Source: a bacterium (lineage in GTDB: Bacteria > Dependentiae > Babeliae > Babeliales > UASB340). Taken from it: a stretch of 16,327 nt of DNA. Position numbers and translations under genes: made by a program. Shown here in pieces: positions 1-8,016 of this stretch. A model generated the notes under the pieces. The model had not been told where the DNA came from. It ran no database searches and saw nothing but the letters and a program-made list of their open reading frames with translations. The DNA is taken from positions 1-16,327 of the forward strand of contig DAOVNS010000022.1 in the NCBI GenBank assembly GCA_030630075.1. Reading direction: 5' to 3'. Positions within the stretch are counted from its first letter, which is position 1. Each line of letters opens with the position of its first letter.

Positions 1-11
1 GGTTGAATCGT

Positions 12-238
12 AAATACCCTAACGCTTACGCATTAGGCTAAATACTTGGTGTCGCCTCCACACGGAGGCTTAAGAATTTATGAAATATATTCCGTTTTTC
101 AATCTTTTATGCTTAAACTAATTTTGCTATTTTTTTGTAGCCATTTAGAATTTGTCATAATTGACATTGTTTAACCATGAGCCTCCGTATGGAGGCGACA
201 CCAAGTATTTAGCCTAATGCGTAAGCGTTAGGGTATTT
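12..238. repeat. Long inverted repeat (REP/MITE-like element)
   Basis: The left arm (12-70) and right arm (180-238) are reverse complements over 59 bp with one mismatch (61 versus 189), separated by 109 bp. Each arm holds two smaller hairpins. One is GCCTCC-4 nt-GGAGGC (54-69 and 181-196). The other is an 8-bp stem built on CCTAATGC/GCGTTAGG with one wobble (219-212 side in the right arm, 18-37 in the left arm). The centre (71-179) is AT-rich and shows only very short reading frames plus a small TGTCA/TGACA inverted repeat (153-166). GT lies just outside both arms (10-11 and 239-240), too short to count as a target duplication. It looks like a paired palindromic repeat or a non-autonomous element; no transposase is present. 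The repeat itself is certain, the class is inferred. Confidence 0.85.
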
Positions 239-320
239 GTAATATTTAAGCGGATGTAACAGATATAACGGATATAAGTAGATGTTTAGTTGTTTTATTT
301 TTATTCAAAAGGAGAGATCT

Positions 321-626
321 ATGTTTGATATAAAGAAACTCGCACTTTCTAGTGCATTTACCTTTGCAATTATGTTCTTTGCAAGAAAAATGTTCATTTT
401 GTTGATAACGTTGTTTGGGTTTATGCCGCAGTGTGCCTTGATGCTTGGTCGTTCTGGAATGGTTGGCAGTGAAGAAATAATGATGGTTTATCAAAAAGGT
501 GGTGTTGCCTTTGGTTGTACGACTTCTTGGGCAGGCATAATTGTAGGAACATTTTGGTTTTTTGTTGTAGGATATATTTCTGGATTATTGTTTGGATGGT
601 TTTACAATAAACTTTCCGCTAAATAA
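321..626 (+). CDS. Small integral membrane protein, DUF5676-like
   Basis: A 101-residue protein, probably in the inner membrane, function unknown. The start at 321 is chosen over an in-frame ATG at 282 because GGAGAG sits 4 to 9 bases before 321, while 282 has no ribosome binding site. It has a hydrophobic stretch near the N-terminus (about residues 7-30) and another hydrophobic segment near the C-terminus (about 70-95). The C-terminal SWAGIIVGTFWFFVVGYISG followed by LLFGWFYNKL resembles DUF5676 proteins, which end with a W-G-(G)-F/I helix and a G-x-L-F-(G/A)-W-x-Y-N motif. That assignment is from memory of the family. The gene stands alone: the inverted repeat is upstream and a strong terminator follows within 90 bases, so it is probably monocistronic. 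No partner is visible. Confidence 0.75.
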   Translation: MFDIKKLALSSAFTFAIMFFARKMFILLITLFGFMPQCALMLGRSGMVGSEEIMMVYQKGGVAFGCTTSWAGIIVGTFWFFVVGYISGLLFGWFYNKLSAK

Positions 627-668
627 GATTTTTACAAAATAAGATTTTTACAAAAAATATATAAAATA

Positions 669-712
669 AAAAACCGCTCAACTCATAGGAGGATGAATTG
701 AGCGGTTTTTTT
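669..712 (+). terminator. Rho-independent terminator after the DUF5676-like gene
   Basis: The stem AAACCGCTCAA (671-681) pairs with TTGAGCGGTTT (698-708), closed over a 16-nt loop and followed by a T run to 712. The A-run before the stem lets it work in both directions. It ends the 321-626 transcript and insulates it from argS. Confidence 0.85.
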
Positions 713-734
713 GTGTTATTGTCGTGGAGTTATT

Positions 735-770
735 ATGAAAAGCACTTTAAAGTTTTTAATTTTCTTTTGA
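735..770 (+). other. 11-codon stub resembling a truncated signal peptide
   Basis: GGAG at 726-729 is followed after 5 nt by an ATG whose frame reads MKSTLKFLIFF and then TGA. The Met-Lys start and hydrophobic run look like the first third of a signal peptide, as in the secreted genes elsewhere in the window. No continuation in the other frames was recognised. It could be a relic of a decayed secreted protein, a leader peptide, or chance. Confidence 0.25.
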
Positions 771-1011
771 TATGTTTTTTTACCCCTTAATTCCAGATTA
801 TATTATGTTTAACATTAATCAAACGGGTAGGCTTTTGTTGCTACCTGTAATGTTTTGCTGTTTGTGAGCTTGTAACTGTTTTTTTATTGAATAATTATTG
901 GCTTGTTTTGGGATATTTATAGCTTTAGCTTTCAAAGATTTTTCTAGTTGATAAAATAGTAATGATTATAGTGTTTTTATTTGTATGGTTACCGTTTTAG
1001 GAATTTTTGCC
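771..1011. other. Non-coding leader region upstream of argS
   Basis: No gene recognised. The one notable structure is an imperfect hairpin: AACATTA (811-817) pairs with TAATGTT (848-854), enclosing GGTAG (826-830) paired with CTACC (841-845), with unequal internal loops. The rest is AT-rich. The argS promoter should lie here, but I see no convincing -35/-10 pair with normal spacing. Confidence 0.35.
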
Positions 1012-2751
1012 ATGGATATGAGTCTTAGAGAATATTTAAAAAAAATGATTATCGATTCTTTAAATAATTTAGATATCGAGACTCGATCTTTGCGCATTCA
1101 AATTAGTTTTCCGGATCCAAATTTTGGTGATTATGCAACTAATGTTTCATTAATGTTGAGTAAGAAACTAAAAAAGAATCCAATTGAACTTGCAAAAGAT
1201 ATTATTATCAAATTAAAAGAACTTGATACACAAAATTGTTTTGATGAAATTTCTGAACTTAAAGGTTTTATTAACTTTAAGATTTCAAAACAATTTTTAT
1301 TCAAAAATCTAAGCACTGTTTTAAAACAAAAAGATGATTACGGAAAATCCGATTTGGGAAAAAATAAAACAGTTCTTGTTGAATATTTTCAAAATAATGT
1401 TGCAAAACCTCCGCATGTTGGTCACCTGCGTTCTGCTGTAATTGGAGATAGTATTTTAAGAATTTTTAAGTTCTTAGGTTTTAATGCAATTTCGGATACA
1501 CACATTGGTGATTGGGGAACACAGTTTGGAATATTAATTTATGCATTTAAAACTATGGGGAATAGAGAACTTATTCAGACTGATCCAATTAATGAATTAA
1601 ATAAATTGTATGTTGCCATTAATGCTAAAATTGAAAAAGATCCCGAACTTAGAGATAAAGGCAAAGCCGAATTTAAAAAATTAGAAGAAGGTGATTCCGA
1701 AAACAGAAAATTGTGGCAATGGTTTGTTGATGAATCTGTAAAAGATTTCGAAAGATATAGAAAACTTTTAGGATTGCTACCTTTTGATTACAACTTGGGT
1801 GAAAGTTTTTACGAAGACTTTATGCCGGCGGTCTTAGAGGATTTTAAGAAAAAAGGTCTTGTAAAAACAGGAGAGACTGGCGAACTTTATGTTGATCTTG
1901 AAGAGTACAAATTAGGTAGATGTATCTTGGTTAAAAGTGATGGTGCAACAACTTATCACTTAAGAGATTTTGCTACATATGTTTATAGAAAAGATGAATT
2001 TGATTTTTATAAAAATATTTATGTTGTGGATGCAAGACAGTCTCATCATTTTAAGCAATTATTTAAAGTTTTAGAGCTTGCGGGTTATTCTGCTCAAGAA
2101 GATAGTGTTCATGTTCCGTTTGGTTTTTTAAGTTTACCCGAAGGTCCTATTTCGACACGTAAGGGAAATATAATTTCTTTACAAAAATTAATTGATGAAG
2201 CTGAAAAAAGATCATTACAAATTATTGAAGAAAAAAATCCAGATTTACCAAACAAGCAAGAAGTTGCAAGAAAAGTTGGTTTAGCCGCAATTAAATATTT
2301 TGATTTGGCGCATAATAGAAATTCAAATTTTGTTTTTCAATGGGATTTGGCGTTGTCTTTTGAAGGCAACACTGGTCCATACATGCAATATACTCATGCA
2401 AGAATTTATGGAATTTTAAGAAAAGCTAAAGATTTAAATTTCACAAAATTAGATTCATCATTTAGTGATAATTCACTAAATCTTAAAGAAAGCGAAATTA
2501 ATTTATTAAGAAAACTTATACAGTTTGGTGATATATTAGAAGAAATAATAAAAGATTATATGCCAAATTATTTGTGCAACTATCTTTTTGAATTATCGCA
2601 GTATCTGAATAAGTTTTATCAAAACGTTAATGTTTTAAAAGAAGAAAATAAACAGCTGCTCGAATTTAGATTGCAGCTTATAACTGCAACTGCGCAAGTT
2701 GTTAAAAATGGTTTATACCTTTTGGGAATAGATGCACCAGAAAGAATGTAA
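1012..2751 (+). CDS. argS: Arginyl-tRNA synthetase
   Basis: Class I aminoacyl-tRNA synthetase that charges tRNA-Arg with arginine using ATP, in the cytoplasm. The 579 residues match the normal family length. In order: the ArgRS N-terminal tRNA-recognition domain (about 1-105, with FPDPNFGDYATN); the catalytic Rossmann domain with the HIGH signature as HVGH (135-138) inside the ArgRS-typical NVAKPPHVGHLRSAVIGDS; GDWGTQFG; the KMSKS equivalent STRKGN (381-386); and the C-terminal DALR anticodon-binding domain, with FEGNTGPYMQYTHAR and an ending of GLYLLGIDAPERM. An in-frame ATG at 985 would add eight residues (MVTVLGIF) but has no ribosome binding site. AGGA at 999-1002, nine bases before 1012, favours the start chosen; ATG 1018 is also possible. 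It is the first gene of a tight run with lepA, three bases downstream. Confidence 0.97.
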   Translation: MDMSLREYLKKMIIDSLNNLDIETRSLRIQISFPDPNFGDYATNVSLMLSKKLKKNPIELAKDIIIKLKELDTQNCFDEISELKGFINFKISKQFLFKNLSTVLKQKDDYGKSDLGKNKTVLVEYFQNNVAKPPHVGHLRSAVIGDSILRIFKFLGFNAISDTHIGDWGTQFGILIYAFKTMGNRELIQTDPINELNKLYVAINAKIEKDPELRDKGKAEFKKLEEGDSENRKLWQWFVDESVKDFERYRKLLGLLPFDYNLGESFYEDFMPAVLEDFKKKGLVKTGETGELYVDLEEYKLGRCILVKSDGATTYHLRDFATYVYRKDEFDFYKNIYVVDARQSHHFKQLFKVLELAGYSAQEDSVHVPFGFLSLPEGPISTRKGNIISLQKLIDEAEKRSLQIIEEKNPDLPNKQEVARKVGLAAIKYFDLAHNRNSNFVFQWDLALSFEGNTGPYMQYTHARIYGILRKAKDLNFTKLDSSFSDNSLNLKESEINLLRKLIQFGDILEEIIKDYMPNYLCNYLFELSQYLNKFYQNVNVLKEENKQLLEFRLQLITATAQVVKNGLYLLGIDAPERM

Positions 2752-2754
2752 TTT

Positions 2755-4578
2755 ATGAAATTAGAAACAATAGATTTAAAAGAATTTAAACAAAAAAATA
2801 TTCGAAATTTTTCTATCATTGCTCATATTGATCACGGAAAATCTACATTAGCGGATAGACTTTTAGAAATGACGGGAACTCTTTCTACTCGAAACAAAAA
2901 CGAACAATTTTTGGATAAACTTCAGGTTGAAAAAGAAAGAGGAATCACTGTTAAAGCTCAAACTGCTTCTTTGTTTTATGAGTATGATGGAGAAGTTTAT
3001 CTTTTAAATTTAATTGATACACCGGGCCATGTTGATTTTAGTTACGAAGTTTCACGTTCGCTTTATGCATGTCAGGGTGCTCTTTTGCTTGTTGATGCTG
3101 CGCAAGGAGTTCAAGCTCAAACCATGGCAAACTTTTATTTGGCATTTGAACAAGATCTAAAAATTATTCCAGTTCTTAATAAAATAGATATGGCTAATGC
3201 AGATCCAGATCGCATTGCGCGAGAAATAAAACGAGCTTTTGATATTCCAAAAGAAGAATTGGTTGCAGTTTCTGCAAAAACCGGTTTAGGTGTTAAAGAA
3301 CTTTTACCCGAAATTATTAAAAGAATTGATGGGCCTATTGGTGACCCCGAAAAACCATTAAAAGCTTTATTGTTTGATTCTTGGTTTGACGAATATCGTG
3401 GCGTTATTTGTTTAATTGAAATTGTTGATGGTTCAATTAAAAAAGGTGACAAAATAATATCTGTGCATAGCGGTGATAATTACGAAGTTTTAGAAATTGG
3501 ATTAATGTATCCAGATCCAAAACCAACCGACGCTCTTTATACAGGACAGGTTGGATATTTAATTTCTGGAATGAAAACGGTAAGAGAAGCACGAGTTGGT
3601 GATACATTTTATCATGCAAAACATCCAGTAGAACCGTTGCCAGGTTTTAAACCAGCAAAATCTATGGTTTTTGCGGGAATTTATCCGGTTGATACTTCCG
3701 ATTATGAAGATTTAAGAACTGCTATCGAAAAATTAACGTTAAACGATCCAAGTGTTAATGTAACAAAAGAAAGTTCTGCTGCATTAGGATTAGGGTTTAG
3801 ATGTGGCTTTTTAGGCTTATTGCATATGGATGTTTTTAAGCAACGTCTTGATCAAGAATATGGTCTTTCTATTATTGCAACAGCGCCAACGGTTCTTTAT
3901 CGGGTTATTCTAACGGATGGAAACGAAATTAATATAGAAAAACCATCTGACTTTCCGGAACAAGTTAAAATAGATAAAGTTTTGGAACCTATTATTAATG
4001 CAACAATTATTTTACCTAAAGAATATTTGGGCTCTATACTTCAGCTTTGTCAGCAAAGAAGAGGCGAGCAAGTTGATATGACATATCTTGATGAAGACAG
4101 AATTGTTCTTAAGTACAAAATGCCTTTAAATGAAATTATTATAGATTTTTATGATAAATTAAAATCACTAAGTTCAGGTTATGCAAGTTTTGATTATGAA
4201 GAAGTTGGTTACGAAGAATCTAGTTTAGTTAAAATGAATTTACTACTTAACGGAAAAGCTGTTGATGCACTTTCAGTTATTGTTCACAAAGAGAAGGCTT
4301 ATTCTTTAGGTCGTTCTTTTGTCGCCAAATTAAGAAAAGTTATTCCGCGACAAATGTTTGAAGTTGCAATTCAGGCTGCGGTTGGTGCAAAAATTATAGC
4401 AAGAGAATCGGTTTCTGCTTTGCGTAAAAATGTTATAGCAAAATGTTATGGCGGTGATATTACCCGAAAACGTAAACTTCTAGAAAAACAAAAAGAGGGT
4501 AAAAAAAAGATGAAGCGTGTTGGTAATGTTGAGCTTCCGCAAGAAGCTTTCTTAACAGTTTTAGAATCAGATGAGTGA
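2755..4578 (+). CDS. lepA: Elongation factor 4 (LepA), ribosomal back-translocase GTPase
   Basis: A translational GTPase acting on the 70S ribosome, known to affect elongation or initiation under stress. The 607 residues are the usual length. GTPase motifs: G1 AHIDHGKS (23-30), switch I with GIT (63-65), G3 DTPGH (88-92), G4 NKID (142-145), G5 SAK (173-175). The EF-G-like domains follow, and the LepA-specific C-terminal domain is recognisable from [20 protein letters not shown] and [13 protein letters not shown] near the end. The start follows the argS stop after only three bases and lacks a strong ribosome binding site, which suggests translational coupling to argS. No truncation or lost catalytic residue is seen. 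It is distinguished from EF-G and TypA by the C-terminal domain and by the absence of an EF-G domain IV. Confidence 0.97.
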   Translation: MKLETIDLKEFKQKNIRNFSIIAHIDHGKSTLADRLLEMTGTLSTRNKNEQFLDKLQVEKERGITVKAQTASLFYEYDGEVYLLNLIDTPGHVDFSYEVSRSLYACQGALLLVDAAQGVQAQTMANFYLAFEQDLKIIPVLNKIDMANADPDRIAREIKRAFDIPKEELVAVSAKTGLGVKELLPEIIKRIDGPIGDPEKPLKALLFDSWFDEYRGVICLIEIVDGSIKKGDKIISVHSGDNYEVLEIGLMYPDPKPTDALYTGQVGYLISGMKTVREARVGDTFYHAKHPVEPLPGFKPAKSMVFAGIYPVDTSDYEDLRTAIEKLTLNDPSVNVTKESSAALGLGFRCGFLGLLHMDVFKQRLDQEYGLSIIATAPTVLYRVILTDGNEINIEKPSDFPEQVKIDKVLEPIINATIILPKEYLGSILQLCQQRRGEQVDMTYLDEDRIVLKYKMPLNEIIIDFYDKLKSLSSGYASFDYEEVGYEESSLVKMNLLLNGKAVDALSVIVHKEKAYSLGRSFVAKLRKVIPRQMFEVAIQAAVGAKIIARESVSALRKNVIAKCYGGDITRKRKLLEKQKEGKKKMKRVGNVELPQEAFLTVLESDE

Positions 4579-4583
4579 GTTGT

Positions 4584-5039
4584 ATGAAAAGAAGTAAAGG
4601 ATTTTATTCAATCTCAGTTGTTGCAAAAATGTTTTCTGTACATCAACAAACAATTCGTATGTACGAAAAAGAAGGTTTAATTTCTCCAAAAAGAACAGAA
4701 GGAAATACGCGACTGTTTTCTGAAGAGGATGTTGATCGTCTAGAAGAAGTAATTCATCTTACGCACAAGATGGGTATAAATCTTGCAGGTGTTCAGATGA
4801 TACTTAAACTGCAAAAAAAAATTAAACGTTTGCAAACGGATATGAACAAACTTTTTGAGCAAGAACAATCTGAGTTGGAAAAAGAGAGTGAAAGCTATAA
4901 GCACGAGATAAAAAAACAGGGTTCAAGGCTTTTGGATATGAAAAAAGATAATTCATCTAAAGAAAGTCTAATTGATGTTCCTCCTGTTGATGAAGAGGCA
5001 GATGTTGATGATTGGGAAATTGAATATGACGATGATTAA
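4584..5039 (+). CDS. MerR-family transcriptional regulator, HspR-like
   Basis: A predicted DNA-binding regulator of 151 residues. The winged helix-turn-helix is at about 8-55: YSISVVAKMFSVHQQTIRMY followed by EKEGLISPKR, then R-x-F-S-E-E-D-V-D-R-L. The stretch GINLAGVQMILKL is characteristic of HspR heat-shock repressors, the MerR branch that represses dnaK/clpB-type genes. A lysine/glutamate-rich coiled coil (about 70-125) and a very acidic tail ending EYDDD follow, unlike the short tail of classical HspR. No metal-binding cysteine pattern is present. An in-frame GTG at 4575 overlaps the lepA stop (4576-4578); I prefer ATG 4584, probably coupled to lepA. htpX, a stress protease gene, follows after 19 bases, which makes a heat-shock or envelope-stress role plausible. 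I found no HspR operator (CTTGAGT-N7-ACTCAAG) in the window. Confidence 0.85.
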   Translation: MKRSKGFYSISVVAKMFSVHQQTIRMYEKEGLISPKRTEGNTRLFSEEDVDRLEEVIHLTHKMGINLAGVQMILKLQKKIKRLQTDMNKLFEQEQSELEKESESYKHEIKKQGSRLLDMKKDNSSKESLIDVPPVDEEADVDDWEIEYDDD

Positions 5040-5058
5040 TTAATTTTAGGGAGTAATT

Positions 5059-5916
5059 ATGATTTGGAATCAAATTAAAACAGCTTTTCTTTTAGGTTCG
5101 CTCAGTGGCTTACTTTTTTTAATGGGTTACTGGATGGGCGGAAGAACTGGTTTGTTTTTCGCTTTTATTATTGCTTTAGGAGTAAACTTTTTTTCGTATT
5201 TTTATTCGGATAAAATTGTTCTTAAATTATATGGTGCAGTTCCTTTGGATACTGTTGAGTATAGTAGTGTTTGTAATACCGTTGAAGAATTATGCGAGAA
5301 TGCACATGTGCCGATGCCAAAATTATGGTTTATTAATAATTCTATGGCCAATGCATTTGCAACGGGAAGAAATCCGGAGCACTCTTCGATTGCTGTAACT
5401 CAAGGAATCTTATCTATTTTGGATGAAGAAGAATTGAGAGGAGTTTTGGCTCATGAACTTTCTCACATTAAAAATCGCGATATTTTAGTTGCAACAGTTG
5501 CTGCAACAATTGCAATGGCGATAGCATATCTTGCAGATATTATTCGTTGGTCATTTATTTTTGGTAGCGGCGGTAGAGATAGAGATCGTTCTGGTGGTTG
5601 GGGTGCAATTTTAGTGGCGCTTTTTATGCCGCTTGCTGCAATGATGATTCAACTTGGAATTTCGCGCTCGCGCGAATATTTGGCAGATGAATCTGGTGCT
5701 GAAATTTCTCATGATCCTTTGGCTCTTGCATCTGCATTAGAAAAATTATCATCAAACGTTAAAAGTAAAAATTTAAAACCCACATCAAATGTACAAACAA
5801 GTACGGCAAGTCTTTTTATTGTTTATCCTTTTAGCGCAAAAGGGTTAGGCGGACTTTTCTCTACGCATCCTCCACTAGAAAAAAGAATTGAAAAATTACG
5901 AAATATGGCAAGATGA
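5059..5916 (+). CDS. htpX: Membrane zinc metalloprotease HtpX (M48 family)
   Basis: A heat-shock-type protease of the inner membrane with a cytoplasmic active site, which degrades damaged or misfolded membrane proteins. The 285 residues match the family. Two N-terminal membrane segments (about 9-27 and 30-50) precede the catalytic domain. The zinc site is HELSH (132-136), with the third ligand Glu206 in the SREYLAD segment. A second hydrophobic pair (about 145-170 and 183-202) lies between them, as in HtpX. The C-terminal motif STHPPLEKRIEKL is typical of M48 HtpX proteins. GGGAG at 5049-5053 supports the start. It sits directly after the HspR-like regulator and 11 bases before pgsA, so all are probably co-transcribed. 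Confidence 0.96.
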   Translation: MIWNQIKTAFLLGSLSGLLFLMGYWMGGRTGLFFAFIIALGVNFFSYFYSDKIVLKLYGAVPLDTVEYSSVCNTVEELCENAHVPMPKLWFINNSMANAFATGRNPEHSSIAVTQGILSILDEEELRGVLAHELSHIKNRDILVATVAATIAMAIAYLADIIRWSFIFGSGGRDRDRSGGWGAILVALFMPLAAMMIQLGISRSREYLADESGAEISHDPLALASALEKLSSNVKSKNLKPTSNVQTSTASLFIVYPFSAKGLGGLFSTHPPLEKRIEKLRNMAR

Positions 5917-5927
5917 GTTTTTAAGGC

Positions 5928-6518
5928 ATGAAAAAAATACATTTCGAAAAAATATTTAAAGACAAAAGTTGGCTAACTATTTCTAATCTTTTAACAATAT
6001 CGAGAATTTTTTTAACACCGGTAATTGTTTATGGGGTTTTCTCTCAAAAATGGAAAATGGTTTTTCTTCTTTTTTTATTTGTTGCAATTAGTGATTTACT
6101 TGATGGATATCTTGCGCGTCTCTTAAACCAAAACACTTATCTTGGAAAAATTTTAGATCCTATCGCAGATAAATTTTTAATTATTTCGTCTTTTTCTTCT
6201 TTGGCATTTTTGCATTCGCCTTCTTTTTTTATTCCCGCTTGGTTTGTTGCTTTAGTAATTTTTAGGGAATTTATAATTATTTTTGGTTCAAGCCTTTTGT
6301 TGCTATTCAAAACTAATTTTGAAGTTAAACCTAATATCTGGGGAAAACTAACAACGTTTTTTCAACTAATTTTTATTATGTGGATTTTTATCTGCTATTT
6401 TTTTGGTTGGGTCCCCGCAAAAACTTACTATAGCTTATTAATTTTGCTTTCTTTTTTTTCAATATTATCTCTTTTGCAATACGTAAAAATTGGATTTCAA
6501 TTTTTAATTCGAAAATAA
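5928..6518 (+). CDS. pgsA: CDP-alcohol phosphatidyltransferase, probable CDP-diacylglycerol--glycerol-3-phosphate 3-phosphatidyltransferase
   Basis: An integral membrane enzyme of phospholipid synthesis, most likely making phosphatidylglycerol-phosphate from CDP-diacylglycerol and glycerol-3-phosphate. The 196 residues are typical of PgsA. The full family signature D-x2-D-G-x2-A-R-x8-G-x3-D-x3-D is present: Asp56, Asp59, Gly60, Ala63, Arg64, Gly73, Asp77, Asp81. The N-terminal SNLLTISRIFLTPVIVYGVF is the usual PgsA lead-in, and several hydrophobic helices follow. The substrate (glycerol-phosphate versus another alcohol) cannot be fixed by the motif alone; PgsA is favoured by length and by the N-terminal motif. 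TAAGG at 5921-5925 serves as ribosome binding site. It is the last gene of the argS-lepA-regulator-htpX run. Confidence 0.9.
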   Translation: MKKIHFEKIFKDKSWLTISNLLTISRIFLTPVIVYGVFSQKWKMVFLLFLFVAISDLLDGYLARLLNQNTYLGKILDPIADKFLIISSFSSLAFLHSPSFFIPAWFVALVIFREFIIIFGSSLLLLFKTNFEVKPNIWGKLTTFFQLIFIMWIFICYFFGWVPAKTYYSLLILLSFFSILSLLQYVKIGFQFLIRK

Positions 6519-6526
6519 ACACAATT

Positions 6527-6548
6527 AAACATTGATGTTTTTTGTTTT
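6527..6548 (+). terminator. Weak candidate terminator after pgsA
   Basis: AAACA (6527-6531) pairs with TGTTT (6536-6540) over a TTGA loop and runs into a T-rich stretch. The stem is short and AT-rich, so the call is weak. It falls at the boundary between the housekeeping run and the accessory cluster. Confidence 0.25.
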
Positions 6549-6608
6549 TTATAGGATCATAAATTTCTTAATTTATAAACAATATTATTTTATATATGGG
6601 GATTTTTT

Positions 6609-7115
6609 ATGAAAACAAAAAATTATTTACTTCTGTTTTTGGTATTAACTTTTTCTATTTCTTCAAATACATTTGTTCGCGCGTATCAATTTGAAAATGG
6701 TCGTTTAAAAGACATAGAAGATAAAATTAATGAATCTAATCAGAATGCTGAAGCAAAACGAAATACTTTAATTGTAGCTGCTGTTTTTACTTGTGTTACA
6801 GCTTTGGGTGGATGGACTTATTATGTAAAGAGAGAAAGTAACGGGGTGGCAAAAAGGGAAGATAAAGTTAAACAGCAAGAGAGTGATTATGCTCGGTTAA
6901 AGGATATAGAGAATTCAAAAAACTTAGACATAGAAGGTCTCAAGAAGGAAGTTGCTGATTTAATTAAAAAAAGAGAAGCTTCACAGGCCGAAAACGATAA
7001 GTTGCAAAAGGATCTAAATATTTTACGAGCTGTAGATAAGAGGTTCGCTAAAGAACTGCAACCTCCAGCGGAAGTTGCTCCGGAAGCTGCAGAAGCAGAA
7101 GTTGCAAAAGATTAG
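6609..7115 (+). CDS. Exported membrane-anchored coiled-coil protein, unknown family
   Basis: 168 residues, not recognised as a named family. A signal peptide covers about 1-25 (MKTKN, hydrophobic LLLFLVLTF, cleavage near VRA/YQ). A short polar linker follows, then an Ala/Val-rich membrane helix (about 53-72, LIVAAVFTCVTALGGW) ending in YYVKRE. A lysine/glutamate-rich coiled coil occupies about 75-145, and the tail is rich in Pro, Ala and Glu and ends AKD. The start is set by GGGGA at 6598-6602 with six T between it and ATG. Its first residues and its membrane segment match the next gene (MKTKN...FLVLT; A-x-K-x-x-L-I), so the two are diverged tandem paralogs 43 bases apart. If the signal peptide is cleaved, the coiled coil would face the cytoplasm; if not, the periplasm. 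Confidence 0.85.
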   Translation: MKTKNYLLLFLVLTFSISSNTFVRAYQFENGRLKDIEDKINESNQNAEAKRNTLIVAAVFTCVTALGGWTYYVKRESNGVAKREDKVKQQESDYARLKDIENSKNLDIEGLKKEVADLIKKREASQAENDKLQKDLNILRAVDKRFAKELQPPAEVAPEAAEAEVAKD

Positions 7116-7158
7116 AATTTTTTTTATATTTTTTTATATTTTTATACAGGAGTTTTTT

Positions 7159-7911
7159 ATGAAGACAAAGAATTGCTTACAAGCCTTTTTGGTATTAACT
7201 CTAACATCAAGTGTTTTTGTTAATGCGGCCCAAGTTAATTTGGATCGTTTAAGAAGTTTGGAAAACGACGTTAATAAATCTGAAAAATATTTTACTGCAA
7301 AAAAAAGTGCACTAATCGCTGGAGCTGTTTTGGCCAACGTAGCAGCTTTAGGTTTCGGCGGTTATCTTTATAATCAACGAGGTAATGAATTAGAAATAAG
7401 TGCAAAAAGAGCAGCAAAATTAAGCGATGAATTGCAAGCGAAAATAGACATTTTACGCAAGACTCAAGATAATTTAGGTTGTAAAGAAATCGAAAACGCT
7501 GATTTATCAAAACAAGTTGAATTAAGATTGGCTGAAATTGAAGGTCTTCGAGGGCAGCTTGGCCAGACAGGAAAAAATCTAAATGATACCAGAAAATTAT
7601 TAGCTGAGAGGATAACCGAAATAAAAGATTTAGTTGGAAACAATCAAGATTTAGAAGTTATGTTTGCTGCTTTACAAAATGAAGGACAAGTTGAAAGGAC
7701 GAATCTTGAGGGAAAATTTAAAGTTTTGCGAGGAATCGAGCAACTTTATGATGAAGAAAAACGTATGAATGGGGTTATTATCGGAAATTTAAGTGCTTCA
7801 GCTGATAAAAATGTTATTTTGGAGACGCGAATTAAAGAATTGCAAGCACGACTTACTGAAGATGGCGGTGCTGACGCAGAACAAGAAGACGAAGTTCCAG
7901 CTAAAGATTAA
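7159..7911 (+). CDS. Exported membrane-anchored coiled-coil protein, paralog of the preceding gene
   Basis: 250 residues, no known family. The open frame extends upstream to 7075, overlapping the previous gene, but AGGAG at 7148-7152 followed by exactly six T and ATG at 7159 gives a clear start. It also creates a signal peptide (about 1-23, MKTKNCLQAFLVLTLTSS, cleavage near VNA/AQ). An Ala/Gly-rich membrane helix lies at about 50-70 (ALIAGAVLANVAALGFGGYL). A long heptad-like coiled coil follows (about 75-235), with repeated L-x6-L spacing and many Glu, Lys and Gln. The acidic tail ends PAKD, like the AKD end of the previous protein. It is probably co-transcribed with 6609-7115 and ended by the hairpin at 7933-7985. 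Confidence 0.85.
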   Translation: MKTKNCLQAFLVLTLTSSVFVNAAQVNLDRLRSLENDVNKSEKYFTAKKSALIAGAVLANVAALGFGGYLYNQRGNELEISAKRAAKLSDELQAKIDILRKTQDNLGCKEIENADLSKQVELRLAEIEGLRGQLGQTGKNLNDTRKLLAERITEIKDLVGNNQDLEVMFAALQNEGQVERTNLEGKFKVLRGIEQLYDEEKRMNGVIIGNLSASADKNVILETRIKELQARLTEDGGADAEQEDEVPAKD

Positions 7912-7932
7912 TTTTTTTAATTTTTAATTTAT

Positions 7933-7985
7933 AAAAAGGGTTGTAATATTTTTATCTTGTTTTAAGATATTACAACCTTTTTTTG
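7933..7985 (+). terminator. Rho-independent terminator
   Basis: GGTTGTAATAT (7939-7949) pairs perfectly with ATATTACAACC (7967-7977), extended outward by a wobble and A-T pairs, and followed by a T run (7978-7984). It closes the two-gene unit 6609-7911. Confidence 0.85.
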
Positions 7986-8016
7986 TTTATATATTATTTT
8001 AGATAAAGGATTTTTT

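Noticed and set aside
12..238. CRISPR-like interpretation of the left-end repeats
   Set aside because: Only two copies, inverted rather than direct, with no spacer periodicity and no cas genes.
985..1011. Eight-residue N-terminal extension of argS
   Set aside because: No ribosome binding site before 985; AGGA is placed correctly for 1012.
3135..3619. Antisense open frames inside lepA
   Set aside because: Shadows of a highly conserved coding gene, with no ribosome binding site or family resemblance.
4579..5058. HspR operator (HAIR) near the regulator or htpX
   Set aside because: No CTTGAGT-N7-ACTCAAG-like palindrome found there or elsewhere in the window.
5216..5398. Overlapping + strand frame inside htpX
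   Set aside because: Out-of-frame shadow of the M48 protease gene; no independent evidence.
7075..7158. Upstream extension of the 7159 gene overlapping the end of the previous gene
   Set aside because: It would place a non-signal hydrophobic stretch before the signal peptide. The AGGAG-T6-ATG context at 7159 is clear.
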